The position numbers and the translations under genes were made by a program. Below are positions 16,824 through 24,450 of a stretch of DNA of 33,503 nucleotides, in pieces. Numbering within the stretch: the first letter of the stretch is position 1; each line of letters opens with the position of its first letter. Source of the stretch: Clostridiales bacterium (GTDB lineage: Bacteria; Bacillota; Clostridia; Oscillospirales; Acutalibacteraceae); contig JAAZFZ010000111.1 in assembly GCA_012511485.1 (NCBI GenBank), positions 1 to 33,503 on the forward strand, written 5' to 3'. Below the pieces are notes generated by a model, which was not told the DNA's origin, made no database searches, and saw only the letters and a program-made list of their open reading frames with translations.

Positions 16824-17783
16824 TCAGATTTCGGTCTCCAGTATATTCAGCCTGCCGCTGATAATAATTTCCCCGCTCTCTGCGGGAATAAAAATGCTTT
16901 CTCCCTTATTAAGGCGAAGCTTTGTACCCGCACACCGAACTTCTCCGCTGCCCTCGAGAGCAAGAAGGGATACAAAGCTCTTTTCACCCGCAAAAGACCT
17001 GAATTCACCGTCAACCTCATATGTGCAAACGGTAAAAAGCTCACAGGAGGTCAACATTTTCTTGTTTTTTTTGTAAAGCTCATGGGCTTTACAGCTATCT
17101 TCATTCCGTGGTTTATACGGGATGGTATTTGTGACTGCAACGGATTTTTCTATGTGCAGAGCCCGTGGTTTGCCGTCCGCTCCGACTCTGTTATAATCAT
17201 AAACTCTATATGTCGTATTTGAATTCTGCTGAACTTCGACAAGTAAAATACCTTTACATATTGCATGAAGTGTACCTGCCTCAATAAAGAAAAAATCACC
17301 CTTTTTGACCTTGATTTTCCGAACAAAATCGAGCAGGGTGTCATCTTCAATTGCTTTTTTAAACTGCTCAGATGTGATGTTCTCTTTGAAGCCCACAATA
17401 AGCTCGGCGCCCTCGTCACAATCGAGAATATACCAACATTCCGTTTTGCCCGCTTGCTGCTCAACCCTGCGTGCATATTCCTCCTGCGGGTGCACCTGAA
17501 TGGAAAGATTATCCCTAGCGTCAATAAGCTTTATGAGAATCGGGAATTCGGAGAACCTTGCGGCGTTTGTTCCGCATATGCTCTTATCCCTTGCAAAAAT
17601 CTCGCCGAGAGGAGTACCGGCAAGCTCACCGTTTTCTACAACGCTCTGCCCGCTCGGGTGGCATGAAAGAACCCATGCCTCGGCGGCATTGCATTTGTCA
17701 GTTTTTATCGAATACTCGTCGATAAGCCTCCTGCCGCCCCAGATTGTGCTTGAAACTGCCGGTTTTAGCTTTAAAGGGTACAT
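16824..17783 (-). CDS. manA: Mannose-6-phosphate isomerase, class I
   Basis: A 319-residue cupin-fold metalloenzyme that interconverts mannose-6-phosphate and fructose-6-phosphate. Key blocks are IWGGRRLIDEY, LSIQVHPQEEYA (the Q-x-H zinc ligands, about residues 95-97), KTECWYILDC (Glu ligand) and FIEAGTLHAI (His ligand). The length is that of the short Firmicutes form. GGAGG precedes the ATG. It is first in the minus-strand operon that continues into the ABC-F gene, and is divergent from the YaaL/BofA pair across an 86-bp gap. Confidence 0.92.
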   Translation of the reverse strand: MYPLKLKPAVSSTIWGGRRLIDEYSIKTDKCNAAEAWVLSCHPSGQSVVENGELAGTPLGEIFARDKSICGTNAARFSEFPILIKLIDARDNLSIQVHPQEEYARRVEQQAGKTECWYILDCDEGAELIVGFKENITSEQFKKAIEDDTLLDFVRKIKVKKGDFFFIEAGTLHAICKGILLVEVQQNSNTTYRVYDYNRVGADGKPRALHIEKSVAVTNTIPYKPRNEDSCKAHELYKKNKKMLTSCELFTVCTYEVDGEFRSFAGEKSFVSLLALEGSGEVRCAGTKLRLNKGESIFIPAESGEIIISGRLNILETEI

Positions 17784-17869
17784 AAAAAATGCTCCTCCGT
17801 AAAATATATCTGAATTATTTTATCATATTTGTCCAATAATTGCTATAAGTATTTATAGGGAGGACTATT

Positions 17870-18154
17870 ATGGATACTGTTAAAATATTCTCACTTGACA
17901 GGAATAGAAAAGCCGAAGGTAAAAGCGACAGAGGCAATGAAATAATTGAAGATATCAGAAATATATGCAAAATGCTGGACAGCGCATATGAGCGATTCCA
18001 GTATGAGCAGGATGAAGACCTTGTTGATGCAACAATTTATGAAATGGAAGCCCTGAAGGCAAGGTATCGCTATCTGATAAGAAAGGCGAAGGCAAGCAAC
18101 ATAGCAAACCTTGAACTGACCGCCTTCTGGGACGCAAACGGAAGGGTTGATTAG
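17870..18154 (+). CDS. YaaL-like DUF2508 protein
   Basis: A small 94-residue, mostly helical, charged soluble protein with a GGAGG site 6 nt before the ATG. The segment DATIYEMEALKARYRYLIRK fits the DUF2508/YaaL family, which in Bacillus and Clostridia sits directly before BofA. Here its TAG stop abuts the ATG of the BofA gene. Its biochemical role is unknown. A possible -10 (TATAAG at 17844-17849) lies just upstream. Confidence 0.8.
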   Translation: MDTVKIFSLDRNRKAEGKSDRGNEIIEDIRNICKMLDSAYERFQYEQDEDLVDATIYEMEALKARYRYLIRKAKASNIANLELTAFWDANGRVD

Positions 18155-18418
18155 ATGGGACTCGGATTAAAAATCTTTGTCGGCACCGTATTCATCCTGG
18201 CTGCCATAGTAATCATTGGGGCTTTGTTAAAATCAAAGCATGGACTCAGGGGCTTTATTCTGACAGCACTCCAGGGAATAATTGCTATTTTCGCCGTTAA
18301 CACTGCCGGGCTTATCACAGGTGTTACCATAGCGGTGAACTGGTACACAATAGGGTTCGGTATGATTTTCGGAACACCGGCAGTCGTTGCATTGCTGATT
18401 ATGGGCACAATATTCTAG
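18155..18418 (+). CDS. bofA: BofA-family pro-sigma-K processing inhibitor
   Basis: An 87-residue integral membrane protein with hydrophobic segments at about 5-25, 34-58 and 62-87. GLITGVTIAVNWYTIGFGM and GTPAVVALLIMG match the conserved C-terminal half of BofA proteins, which hold the SpoIVFB protease inactive in the forespore-surrounding membrane. Immediate linkage to YaaL/DUF2508 supports the call. It implies a spore-forming ancestry, although BofA-like proteins also occur in non-sporulating Clostridia. Confidence 0.85.
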   Translation: MGLGLKIFVGTVFILAAIVIIGALLKSKHGLRGFILTALQGIIAIFAVNTAGLITGVTIAVNWYTIGFGMIFGTPAVVALLIMGTIF

Positions 18419-18432
18419 AATTTATTACGACA

Positions 18433-18485
18433 TACCCCGCCAAAAAGGTCTGCTTTCGGCGGGGTAAAAACGTAATATTTTTTTT
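18433..18485 (+). terminator. Terminator after bofA
   Basis: A 9-bp perfect stem TACCCCGCC/GGCGGGGTA (18433-18441 with 18458-18466) is followed by A-rich sequence and a run of eight T at 18478-18485. The U-run is displaced by about 11 nt from the stem, so efficiency is uncertain. Confidence 0.55.
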
Positions 18486-18496
18486 CAGTTTTGGAC

Positions 18497-18525
18497 TTGC
18501 TTTTTTTAAATCTATCGTATATAAT
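18497..18525 (+). promoter_or_regulatory. Promoter of tRNA-Val
   Basis: TTGCTT (18497-18502), a 17-nt spacer and a perfect TATAAT (18520-18525) place transcription start near 18532, about 14 nt before the tRNA. Confidence 0.65.
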
Positions 18526-18545
18526 AATTTCTGCACTCGCGACAT

Positions 18546-18621
18546 GGACGTTTAGCTCAGCTGGTAGAGCATTCGCTTGACGTGCGAAGGGTCAGCGGTT
18601 CAAGTCCGTTAACGTCCACCA
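18546..18621 (+). tRNA. tRNA-Val (anticodon GAC)
   Basis: A 76-nt cloverleaf with CCA encoded. The acceptor stem GGACGTT/AACGTCC has 7 bp. The D arm is GCTC...GAGC, the anticodon arm TTCGC-TTGACGT-GCGAA with anticodon GAC at 18579-18581, and the T arm AGCGG-TTCAAGT-CCGTT. Discriminator A is followed by CCA at 18619-18621. Confidence 0.96.
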
Positions 18622-18623
18622 AA

Positions 18624-18668
18624 AACAGCAGCTCCGAATTCAGCTATTCGGGGCTGTTTGAGTTTTTA
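18624..18668 (+). terminator. Terminator after tRNA-Val
   Basis: AACAG and CTCCGAAT pair with ATTCGGGG and CTGTT (G-U pair included) around a 6-nt loop, followed by TTGAGTTTTT. Confidence 0.7.
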
Positions 18669-18671
18669 AAC

Positions 18672-18702
18672 GGCTGCCTTTTGCATAACGCATAAGGCAG
18701 CC
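18672..18702 (-). terminator. Hairpin between convergent tRNA-Val and proS (probably bidirectional)
   Basis: A 9-bp perfect stem GGCTGCCTT/AAGGCAGCC with a 13-nt loop lies 20 nt beyond the proS stop. Short T-rich stretches follow on both strands, so it may end proS transcription and back up the tRNA terminator. Confidence 0.55.
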
Positions 18703-18721
18703 TTATAATTATCTTTTTCTT

Positions 18722-20158
18722 TTAATATGCCTTACCCCAGTAAAGCATGAGCTTTGCGCTTTTGCCGCAGCAGACACATTCATCGCTGATTTGCTCTTGT
18801 TCAAACGGGATGCAGCGTGAGGACACACCGGCGATATCCTTGAGTTTTTCTTCACATTCCTGCTCGCCGCACCACATTGCCTTAATAAAGCCCGGGCGGT
18901 TATCGGCAATGTCTTTCAACTCCTCAAGGTTCGTTGCGCTGTAGGTCATTTCCTCGCGACGCCTGAGAGCCTTTTCAAACAGCCCGTCCCTGACTGCTTT
19001 GAGAAGCTCGGTTACCTTTGCTTCAAGCTCGTCAAGCGAGACAACCGTTTTCTCCATATTATCCCTACGGACAAGCACGCACTGGTTGTTCACAATATCC
19101 CTGGGCCCTATTTCAAGGCGAAGGGGAACACCCTTCATCTCATACTCCGAGAACTTCCAGCCTGCCGAATTATCCGAATCGTCAAGCTTGACTCTGAAGC
19201 CTGCTGCCAGCCTTTGCTTTAGCTGCCTTGCCTTGTCGAGCACCCCCTCCTTATGCATTGCAATGGGAAGGATAACAACCTCAATGGGAGCTACTGCGGG
19301 GGGAAGTACAAGGCCGTTATCGTCGCCGTGTGTCATAATAATAGCTCCGATAATGCGGCTTGACAAGCCCCAGGATGTCTGGTGCGGATACTGCAGGGTA
19401 TTATCCCTGCCGGTGAACTGAATATTGAAAGCTTTGCTGAATCCGTCACCGAAATAGTGCGAGGTTGCGCTCTGCAGCGCCTTGCCGTCATGCATAAGAG
19501 CTTCAATGGTGTAGGTCGAAATTGCACCCGCAAATTTTTCCTTCTCGGTTTTTTTGCCCTTTACAACAGGTATTGCGAGGCACTGTTCTGCAAAATCGGC
19601 ATAGATATTTAACATTCTTTCGGTCTCTTCGATTGCATCTTTTGCGGTTTCATGCATCGTATGACCTTCCTGCCAGAAGAACTCCATAGTGCGCAGGAAG
19701 GGTCTGGTGGTCTTTTCCCATCGGACGACGGAGCACCATTGGTTATATAGTTTAGGCAAATCCCTGTATGAATGGATGATTTCACTGTAATGGTCACAGA
19801 AAAGTGTTTCGGAGGTCGGGCGCACGCAAAGCCTCTCCTGAAGTTTTTCGTCGCCGCCGTGAGTCACCCAAGCAACCTCGGGAGCGAAGCCCTCAACATG
19901 GTCCTTCTCCTTTTGCAGGAGGCTTTCGGGGATGAAAAGTGGCATCATAACATTCTCATGACCTGTTGCCTTGAAGCGGGCGTTGAGCTCGTTTCTGATA
20001 TTCTCCCACAAAGCCGTGCCGTACGGGCGCACAACCATGCAGCCTCTGACACCCGAATAGGATGCAAGTTCAGCCTTTTTCACGACATCTGTATACCACT
20101 TTGCAAAATCCTCTTTCATAGAGGTGATTTCTTTAACCAATTTTTCTTGCTGCGCCAA
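18722..20158 (-). CDS. proS: Prolyl-tRNA synthetase, archaeal/eukaryote-like type
   Basis: A 478-residue class II aminoacyl-tRNA synthetase that charges tRNA-Pro. Motif 2 is seen in RWEKTTRPFLRTMEFFWQEG, motif 3 in TSWGLSSRIIGA. The anticodon-binding domain follows, then a C-terminal extension with WCGEQEC and CVCCGK, a four-cysteine zinc site, ending in the conserved KAY tail. The absence of the editing insertion and the length are those of the archaeal-type ProS common in Clostridia. It starts at TTG (20156-20158) with AAAGGCGG 8 nt upstream, since no ATG fits the family N-terminus. It lies 32 nt after the acyl carrier protein gene and is probably co-transcribed. Confidence 0.94.
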   Translation of the reverse strand: MAQQEKLVKEITSMKEDFAKWYTDVVKKAELASYSGVRGCMVVRPYGTALWENIRNELNARFKATGHENVMMPLFIPESLLQKEKDHVEGFAPEVAWVTHGGDEKLQERLCVRPTSETLFCDHYSEIIHSYRDLPKLYNQWCSVVRWEKTTRPFLRTMEFFWQEGHTMHETAKDAIEETERMLNIYADFAEQCLAIPVVKGKKTEKEKFAGAISTYTIEALMHDGKALQSATSHYFGDGFSKAFNIQFTGRDNTLQYPHQTSWGLSSRIIGAIIMTHGDDNGLVLPPAVAPIEVVILPIAMHKEGVLDKARQLKQRLAAGFRVKLDDSDNSAGWKFSEYEMKGVPLRLEIGPRDIVNNQCVLVRRDNMEKTVVSLDELEAKVTELLKAVRDGLFEKALRRREEMTYSATNLEELKDIADNRPGFIKAMWCGEQECEEKLKDIAGVSSRCIPFEQEQISDECVCCGKSAKLMLYWGKAY

Positions 20159-20190
20159 AATAAAGACCGCCTTTCAAGTCCTTTTGCTGA

Positions 20191-20415
20191 TTAATTCTCA
20201 TCAATATATTTGACAATGTCACGAACCGATTTGATTTCCGCCAACGCCTCGTCAGGCACTTCGATTTCAAATTCATCTTCAAGGCTCATTGCAAGGTCAA
20301 TAAGATCCATACTGTCAGCATCCAGCTCTTCAATAGTTGTGTCCAAGGTTATCATGTTTTTCTCAACAATATCAAACTGATTGCAGATGATTTTTTGAAC
20401 CCTTTCAAAAACCAT
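20191..20415 (-). CDS. acpP: Acyl carrier protein
   Basis: A 74-residue acidic helical protein. The phosphopantetheine attachment serine is in DADSMDLIDL, the standard D-S-[LM] motif, followed by EDEFEIEVPDE (helix III entry). It carries growing acyl chains for fatty acid or related synthesis. The ATG at 20413-20415 is chosen because AGAGGAG lies 8 nt upstream; an in-frame TTG at 20433 would overlap that site. No other fatty-acid genes are nearby, so it could serve a specialised pathway. Confidence 0.92.
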   Translation of the reverse strand: MVFERVQKIICNQFDIVEKNMITLDTTIEELDADSMDLIDLAMSLEDEFEIEVPDEALAEIKSVRDIVKYIDEN

Positions 20416-20478
20416 AGAGTTGACTCCTCTCAAAAATATTTTAGGTAAAGAAAAAGGTTTTCGATTCCTATGATATGA

Positions 20479-20507
20479 ATATTATTAACTATTTGTCACT
20501 TTGTCAA
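20479..20507 (-). promoter_or_regulatory. Promoter of the acyl carrier protein-proS operon
   Basis: On the minus strand TTGACA (20502-20507), a 17-nt spacer and TAATAT (20479-20484) form a near-consensus promoter with a leader of about 55 nt. Confidence 0.75.
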
Positions 20508-20564
20508 GCTAAAAATATTTTTTTTAAAAATTGAAACCATAAACTCTTTTTTTAAAGTCTTTCG

Positions 20565-20593
20565 TTGCCTGAATTTTGTTCATGTGCTATAAT
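20565..20593 (+). promoter_or_regulatory. Promoter of the radical SAM gene
   Basis: TTGCCT (20565-20570), 17 nt and TATAAT (20588-20593) with an extended TG before the -10. Transcription would begin near 20600, giving a leader of about 27 nt to the ATG at 20627. Confidence 0.75.
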
Positions 20594-20626
20594 ATTTACT
20601 TAAATATATTATTTTCGGAGGATAAT

Positions 20627-22075
20627 ATGCTGCCCTCAAATGTTGAAAAAATTCTGCGTCTGGTTGAGAAGCCCGGCCGCTATACCGGCGGTGAGCTGAA
20701 TTCGGTGATAAAAGATAAAAAAACAGTCGATATAAGATATGCGTTTTGCTTTCCCGACACTTATGAAATAGGTATGTCACATCTCGGGATGAAAATACTC
20801 TACAGCCTTGCAAATGCCAGAAATGATACCTGGTGTGAGCGTGTTTTCGCGCCGTGGAAGGATATGGAGGAGCAGATGAAATGTAAAGGTATACTCCTTT
20901 ACGGGCTTGAAAGCGGTGACAGTATCAAGGATTTTGATATTATCGGCTTTACTCTCCAGTATGAGATGTGTTACACGAATGTGTTGAATATGCTTGACCT
21001 TTCCGGCCTGCCTGTCAGGAGTGAAAATAGAAAAGCTCTCACTCCGCTTGTTATTGCGGGCGGTCCATGTGTCTGCAATGCCGCGCCGCTAGCGCCCTTT
21101 ATTGATATATTCCTGCCCGGTGAGGGTGAAGAGGTCACAAATGAGCTTATTGACTTGTTAAAGGAGCATAAGAAAAAGTGCTCCACAAAGGAGGAGTTTC
21201 TGATTGCTGCGGCTCAGGTTAAAGGAATATATGTTCCAAGCCTGTATGATGTTTCCTATAATGAGGATTTTACGATTAAAAAAATTGTCCCCTTGAAGGG
21301 CGCTCCCGAAAGGGTTGAAAAGCGAATAGTGTCTGACCTTGATAACTGTTTTTATCCCGAGAATTTTGTTGTGCCCTTTCTGGAGGTTGTGCACGACAGA
21401 GTAACGGCGGAAATATTCAGGGGCTGCATAAGGGGCTGCCGGTTTTGTCAGGCAGGCTTTATATACAGGCCGATACGGGAAAAAAGCGCAAAGATTATAA
21501 ATAAACAGTGCAAAGCACTCTGCGATTCAACGGGCTATGATGAAATCTCACTTTGCTCACTGAGCACCAGCGACTACACTCAGCTCAAGCCCCTTCTGGG
21601 CGATATGCTTGAATGGACTGACAGCGAGAAAATAAACATTTCACTGCCAAGCCTTAGGATTGACAATTTCCCTCGGGGGCTTATGGAAAAGCTGACGGGT
21701 GTGCGCCGCAGCGGCCTTACCTTTGCGCCCGAGGCGGGAACTCAGAGGTTGAGAGATGCCATTAACAAAAACATTACCGAGCAGGAGGTGCTGAGCACTG
21801 CCCGAAAGGCATTCTCCGGCGGGTGGATATCGGTGAAGCTCTATTTCATGCTCGGACTGCCTACCGAAACAATGGAGGATGTTGAGGGTATTGCCGACCT
21901 TGCGCAGAAGGTAGTTGACGAATTTTATAAAAACCCCGATAAACCCAAAGGGAAGACCGTTTCCGTTTCGGTGAGTGTGTCGTCCTTTGTACCCAAGCCC
22001 TTCACTCCCTTCCAGTGTGAGCCTCAGGACAGCACGGAGCTTCTCCTCAAAAAGCAGAAGCATCTCAGGGACTGA
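20627..22075 (+). CDS. TIGR03960-type radical SAM protein (N-terminal 482 residues, ends at in-frame TGA)
   Basis: The start is ATG 20627, with GGAGG 5 nt upstream and the family-like N-terminus MLPSNVEKILRLVEKPGRYTGGE; an earlier ATG at 20576 lies within the promoter. A cobalamin-binding-like N-terminal region (FPDTYEIGMSHLGMKIL) is followed by the radical SAM motif GCIRGCRFCQ (C-x3-C-x2-C, about residues 266-275), which holds the 4Fe-4S cluster. The frame hits TGA at 22073-22075 after KQKHLRD, then continues in the same frame with family-like sequence to 22483. The intact protein would have about 618 residues, the normal family length. Function is unknown; the family nearly always precedes a DUF2344 gene, as here. 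Confidence 0.88.
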   Translation: MLPSNVEKILRLVEKPGRYTGGELNSVIKDKKTVDIRYAFCFPDTYEIGMSHLGMKILYSLANARNDTWCERVFAPWKDMEEQMKCKGILLYGLESGDSIKDFDIIGFTLQYEMCYTNVLNMLDLSGLPVRSENRKALTPLVIAGGPCVCNAAPLAPFIDIFLPGEGEEVTNELIDLLKEHKKKCSTKEEFLIAAAQVKGIYVPSLYDVSYNEDFTIKKIVPLKGAPERVEKRIVSDLDNCFYPENFVVPFLEVVHDRVTAEIFRGCIRGCRFCQAGFIYRPIREKSAKIINKQCKALCDSTGYDEISLCSLSTSDYTQLKPLLGDMLEWTDSEKINISLPSLRIDNFPRGLMEKLTGVRRSGLTFAPEAGTQRLRDAINKNITEQEVLSTARKAFSGGWISVKLYFMLGLPTETMEDVEGIADLAQKVVDEFYKNPDKPKGKTVSVSVSVSSFVPKPFTPFQCEPQDSTELLLKKQKHLRD

Positions 22076-22483
22076 ATCAAAACCCGAAAAATCAACCTGA
22101 GCTTTCACAAAATCCCGACAATATCCCTTGAAGCTGTTCTGGCAAGGGGTGACAGAAGGCTTGCCGATGTTATTGAATCTGCGTGGCGCAGGGGTTGCAG
22201 ATTTGACGGGTGGGATGAAGAATTCCGTTATGAACTGTGGGAGCAGGCTTTTGAGCAGGCGGGAATCAACCCCGAATTCTATGCAAACCGCCGCCGTGAA
22301 TATGATGAAATCCTCCCGTGGGACCATATGGACTATGGTATCAGCAAAAGCTTTCTGATAAACGAGAGCAAAAAAGCAATCATGAGCGCAACCTCCCCGC
22401 ATTGCAGAGAAAAATGCAATGCCTGCGGAGCGAGCAGGCTCAACGGAGGTGTCTGCCATGCGTGCGGTAAGAATATGGTATAA
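22076..22483 (+). pseudogene. C-terminal part of the radical SAM protein after the in-frame TGA
   Basis: This segment stays in frame with the upstream radical SAM gene and reads IKTRKINLSFHKIPTISLEA, then LARGDRRLADVIESAWRRG, a block typical of TIGR03960 proteins, and ends with CREKCNACGA and CHACGKNMV (a zinc-ribbon-like end). No good start or ribosome binding site lies just after the TGA. It is best read as the rest of the same protein, made only if the TGA is an error or is read through. Its 3' end overlaps the DUF2344 gene by 26 bases. Confidence 0.8.
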
Positions 22484-23132
22484 AAAATACGGTACGGCAA
22501 AATACATTTCGCATCTTGACCTTTACAGATGCCTGAGCAGGGCTGTGAGAAGGGCAGGTATTCCGCTCTGGTACACCGAGGGCTTCAATCCCCGCCCATA
22601 TATTAATATTCTCCTGGCTCTCCCCCTGGGTCAGCAGGCTGATTGCGAGCCTGTGGATTTGAAAATTGAAGGTGAGATAGATGATGACGAAATAGTCGAG
22701 AGGCTCAATTGCGTTTTGCCATACGGGATAAAAATTGTGAGGGCAGGTGCCGCTGTGGAAACGGCAAAAGAGATTGCTTTTGCCCGCTATGATATTTCTC
22801 TGACTCTTAATAGTAAAAGCGATGCGGAGGATTTTGCGGCGGGAACCGTCAGGCTCATTGAAGGCGGCATGCTTTTAGACGAAAAGGCAGGGAAAAAGGG
22901 CGGCAGAAGAATAATAAAACAGATTAATTTGTGTGAGAGTATTGCAAAGCTCAATGTGTCTGCAGATAATAATACCGTGCATATGGAGGCTGTGCTTTCT
23001 GCGGGCAATACGGCGAATTTAAACCCCGATTTACTGACAGGGGCATTGGAAAAGGCTTTAGAAATAAAATGCGAATATACAAACATAGTCAGACGAGCGC
23101 TGTTAAATCTGAATTTTCTGAATTTCGGTTAA
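22458..23132 (+). CDS. DUF2344 (TIGR03936) protein, partner of the radical SAM protein
   Basis: A 224-residue protein starting at ATG 22458 with GGAGG 8 nt upstream. The N-terminus RIWYKKYGTAKYISHLDLYR and LWYTEGFNPRPYINILLALP are hallmarks of the DUF2344/TIGR03936 family. In many Firmicutes it is fused or adjacent to the TIGR03960 radical SAM protein, and the two may act together on RNA or the ribosome, but no reaction is established. The start overlaps the end of the radical SAM frame by 26 bases, so expression is likely coupled. Confidence 0.88.
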   Translation: MRAVRIWYKKYGTAKYISHLDLYRCLSRAVRRAGIPLWYTEGFNPRPYINILLALPLGQQADCEPVDLKIEGEIDDDEIVERLNCVLPYGIKIVRAGAAVETAKEIAFARYDISLTLNSKSDAEDFAAGTVRLIEGGMLLDEKAGKKGGRRIIKQINLCESIAKLNVSADNNTVHMEAVLSAGNTANLNPDLLTGALEKALEIKCEYTNIVRRALLNLNFLNFG

Positions 23133-23170
23133 AGTTTTTTAAGAATAATAATAAATTTTTATGAAAAGGC

Positions 23171-23199
23171 TTGAAACAGGGGTTTAATTATGTTAATAT
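23171..23199 (+). promoter_or_regulatory. Promoter of rplS
   Basis: TTGAAA (23171-23176), 17 nt and TAATAT (23194-23199) give a start near 23206, leaving a leader of about 120 nt before rplS. Confidence 0.75.
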
Positions 23200-23234
23200 G
23201 ATTCAGCATTTGTTTCCGTCACTTTAAGACGGGG

Positions 23235-23267
23235 TTTAATGCTTGGGTATTTGCCCAACACATTAAA
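23235..23267 (+). promoter_or_regulatory. Hairpin in the rplS 5' leader (candidate L19 autoregulatory leader)
   Basis: TTTAATG pairs with CATTAAA, and inside it TTGGG pairs with CCCAA around a 6-nt loop, with a small internal loop between the stems. L19 genes of Firmicutes often carry a structured leader; whether this one follows the published L19 leader model needs a covariance search. Confidence 0.45.
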
Positions 23268-23328
23268 GCTGATGGTCCTCTTATACTGTAAGTATTATGA
23301 ACATCTGATAAAAATCGGAGGAAATAGA

Positions 23329-23673
23329 ATGGACGCACTCAAATTAATCGCACAGGATTGCATCAAGGCTGAGCAGCCTCAAATCGAAATCGGCAGCACG
23401 GTCAGGGTTCATGTGAAAATCCGTGAAGGCGAAAGAGAAAGAATCCAGATCTTTGAGGGCATTGTTATTGCCCGCAGGGGTTCAGGTGTTTCTGAGACCT
23501 TCACAGTTCGCAGAATATCCTACGGCATTGGCGTTGAAAGGGTCTTTCCCGTCAACTCCCCCAATGTTGCAAAGGTTGAGCTTGTCAGGAACGGCTATGT
23601 CCGCAGAGCAAAGCTTTATTATCTGCGCGGCAGAGTAGGCAAGGCTGCAAAGGTTAAAGAGCGGCTTGGATAA
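23329..23673 (+). CDS. rplS: Ribosomal protein L19
   Basis: A 114-residue 50S subunit protein at the 30S-50S interface. The ATG at 23329 has GGAGG 7 nt upstream and gives the family N-terminus MDALKLIAQDCIK; an in-frame ATG at 23239 lacks a site and lies within the leader hairpin. Conserved blocks are VRVHVKIREGERERIQIFEG, VIARRGSGVSETFTVRRIS and GVERVFPVNSP, ending RAKLYYLRGRVGKAAKVKERL. It leads the L19 - signal peptidase - rbgA - rnhB order common in Firmicutes. Confidence 0.97.
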   Translation: MDALKLIAQDCIKAEQPQIEIGSTVRVHVKIREGERERIQIFEGIVIARRGSGVSETFTVRRISYGIGVERVFPVNSPNVAKVELVRNGYVRRAKLYYLRGRVGKAAKVKERLG

Positions 23674-23696
23674 TTTTAAAATTTAAAATTGACGGG

Positions 23697-23794
23697 TGCC
23701 CGGCACTCAGCAATGCATCTGAGCAAAGCGGATAATTACCGCTGAAGCTGAGCAATAATCAGTTTAGCTGATGTGCATTGCTGACTGTCGGGCA
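23697..23794 (+). other. Branched inverted repeat between rplS and the first signal peptidase gene
   Basis: Outer arms 23697-23718 and 23773-23794 form a 22-bp stem with one C-C mismatch and two G-U pairs. Inside are two small hairpins: AGCGG/CCGCT (23727-23743, 7-nt loop) and CTGA/TCAG (23748-23762, 7-nt loop). No U-run follows, so it is not a simple terminator. It could be an RNA processing or regulatory element, or a small palindromic mobile repeat. Confidence 0.7.
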
Positions 23795-23821
23795 TTTGAT
23801 TTTTGAGAAAGGGGTATTGAT

Positions 23822-24406
23822 TTGTGTGTTTCAGGCGAATACTGGATTAGGTTTTTGAAAGAAGATGAATTGACTCAACCGCCGGCCTCCGGCTGGATTT
23901 TTCTCTATAATTTTTTCGCATCTTTTAAATTTGCGCTTGCAGTTCTTTTCATTGTCTTTTCTTTCGTCATACGGCCCGTCTGGGTTGACGGAAAATCAAT
24001 GCTTCCAACTCTTCAGAATAATGACTGGGTGATTGTCACCGAATTAAAAGAAAGGCCTAAAAGAGGCGATATAATAGTCAGCTGCCTGCCGAATGTATTT
24101 AACGAGCAGCTTATTAGGCGGGTTATTGCCATTGAGGGCGACACAATTGACATAGATTTTAAAACCGGAATTGTTTTTATTAACGGTGAGCCTTATAATG
24201 AGCCTTATATAAATGAGAGCACATTGACTGCCTTCGATGTTCAATTTCCGCTGACGGTGGATGAGGGATGCGTTTTCGTTATGGGTGATAACAGAAACTT
24301 TTCGCTTGACAGCCGTAGCTCAGACATCGGTCTGATAAAAGAGGAATACATACTCGGCAAGGCAAGAATCAGGTTATTCCCTCCCGGAAATACAAAAATA
24401 TATTAG
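23822..24406 (+). CDS. lepB: Type I signal peptidase paralogue with Arg at the catalytic Lys position
   Basis: A 194-residue S26-family membrane protein. TM1 spans about 27-50. The Ser box is DGKSMLPTL with S59 as nucleophile, followed by KRGDIIV. In the Lys box, which normally reads [VI]-K-R, this protein has LIRRVIAIEGD: R99 (AGG, 24116-24118) replaces the catalytic lysine. The later GDNRNFSLDSRSSDIGLI box is intact. The enzyme is therefore probably weak, inactive or altered. It starts at TTG 23822 with AAAGGGG 7 nt upstream, as no ATG gives the family N-terminus. A second peptidase with the canonical Lys follows 44 nt later. The gene sits at the usual lepB position between rplS and rbgA. 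Confidence 0.88.
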   Translation: MCVSGEYWIRFLKEDELTQPPASGWIFLYNFFASFKFALAVLFIVFSFVIRPVWVDGKSMLPTLQNNDWVIVTELKERPKRGDIIVSCLPNVFNEQLIRRVIAIEGDTIDIDFKTGIVFINGEPYNEPYINESTLTAFDVQFPLTVDEGCVFVMGDNRNFSLDSRSSDIGLIKEEYILGKARIRLFPPGNTKIY

Positions 24407-24450
24407 AATAAATTATCAATGCCTTGACGGCATGAATGGGGAGTCTGTCT

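Noticed and set aside
21641..22507. A 288-codon minus-strand frame opposite the radical SAM gene
   Set aside because: It is antisense to conserved radical SAM sequence, has no ribosome binding site, and its product resembles no family I know.
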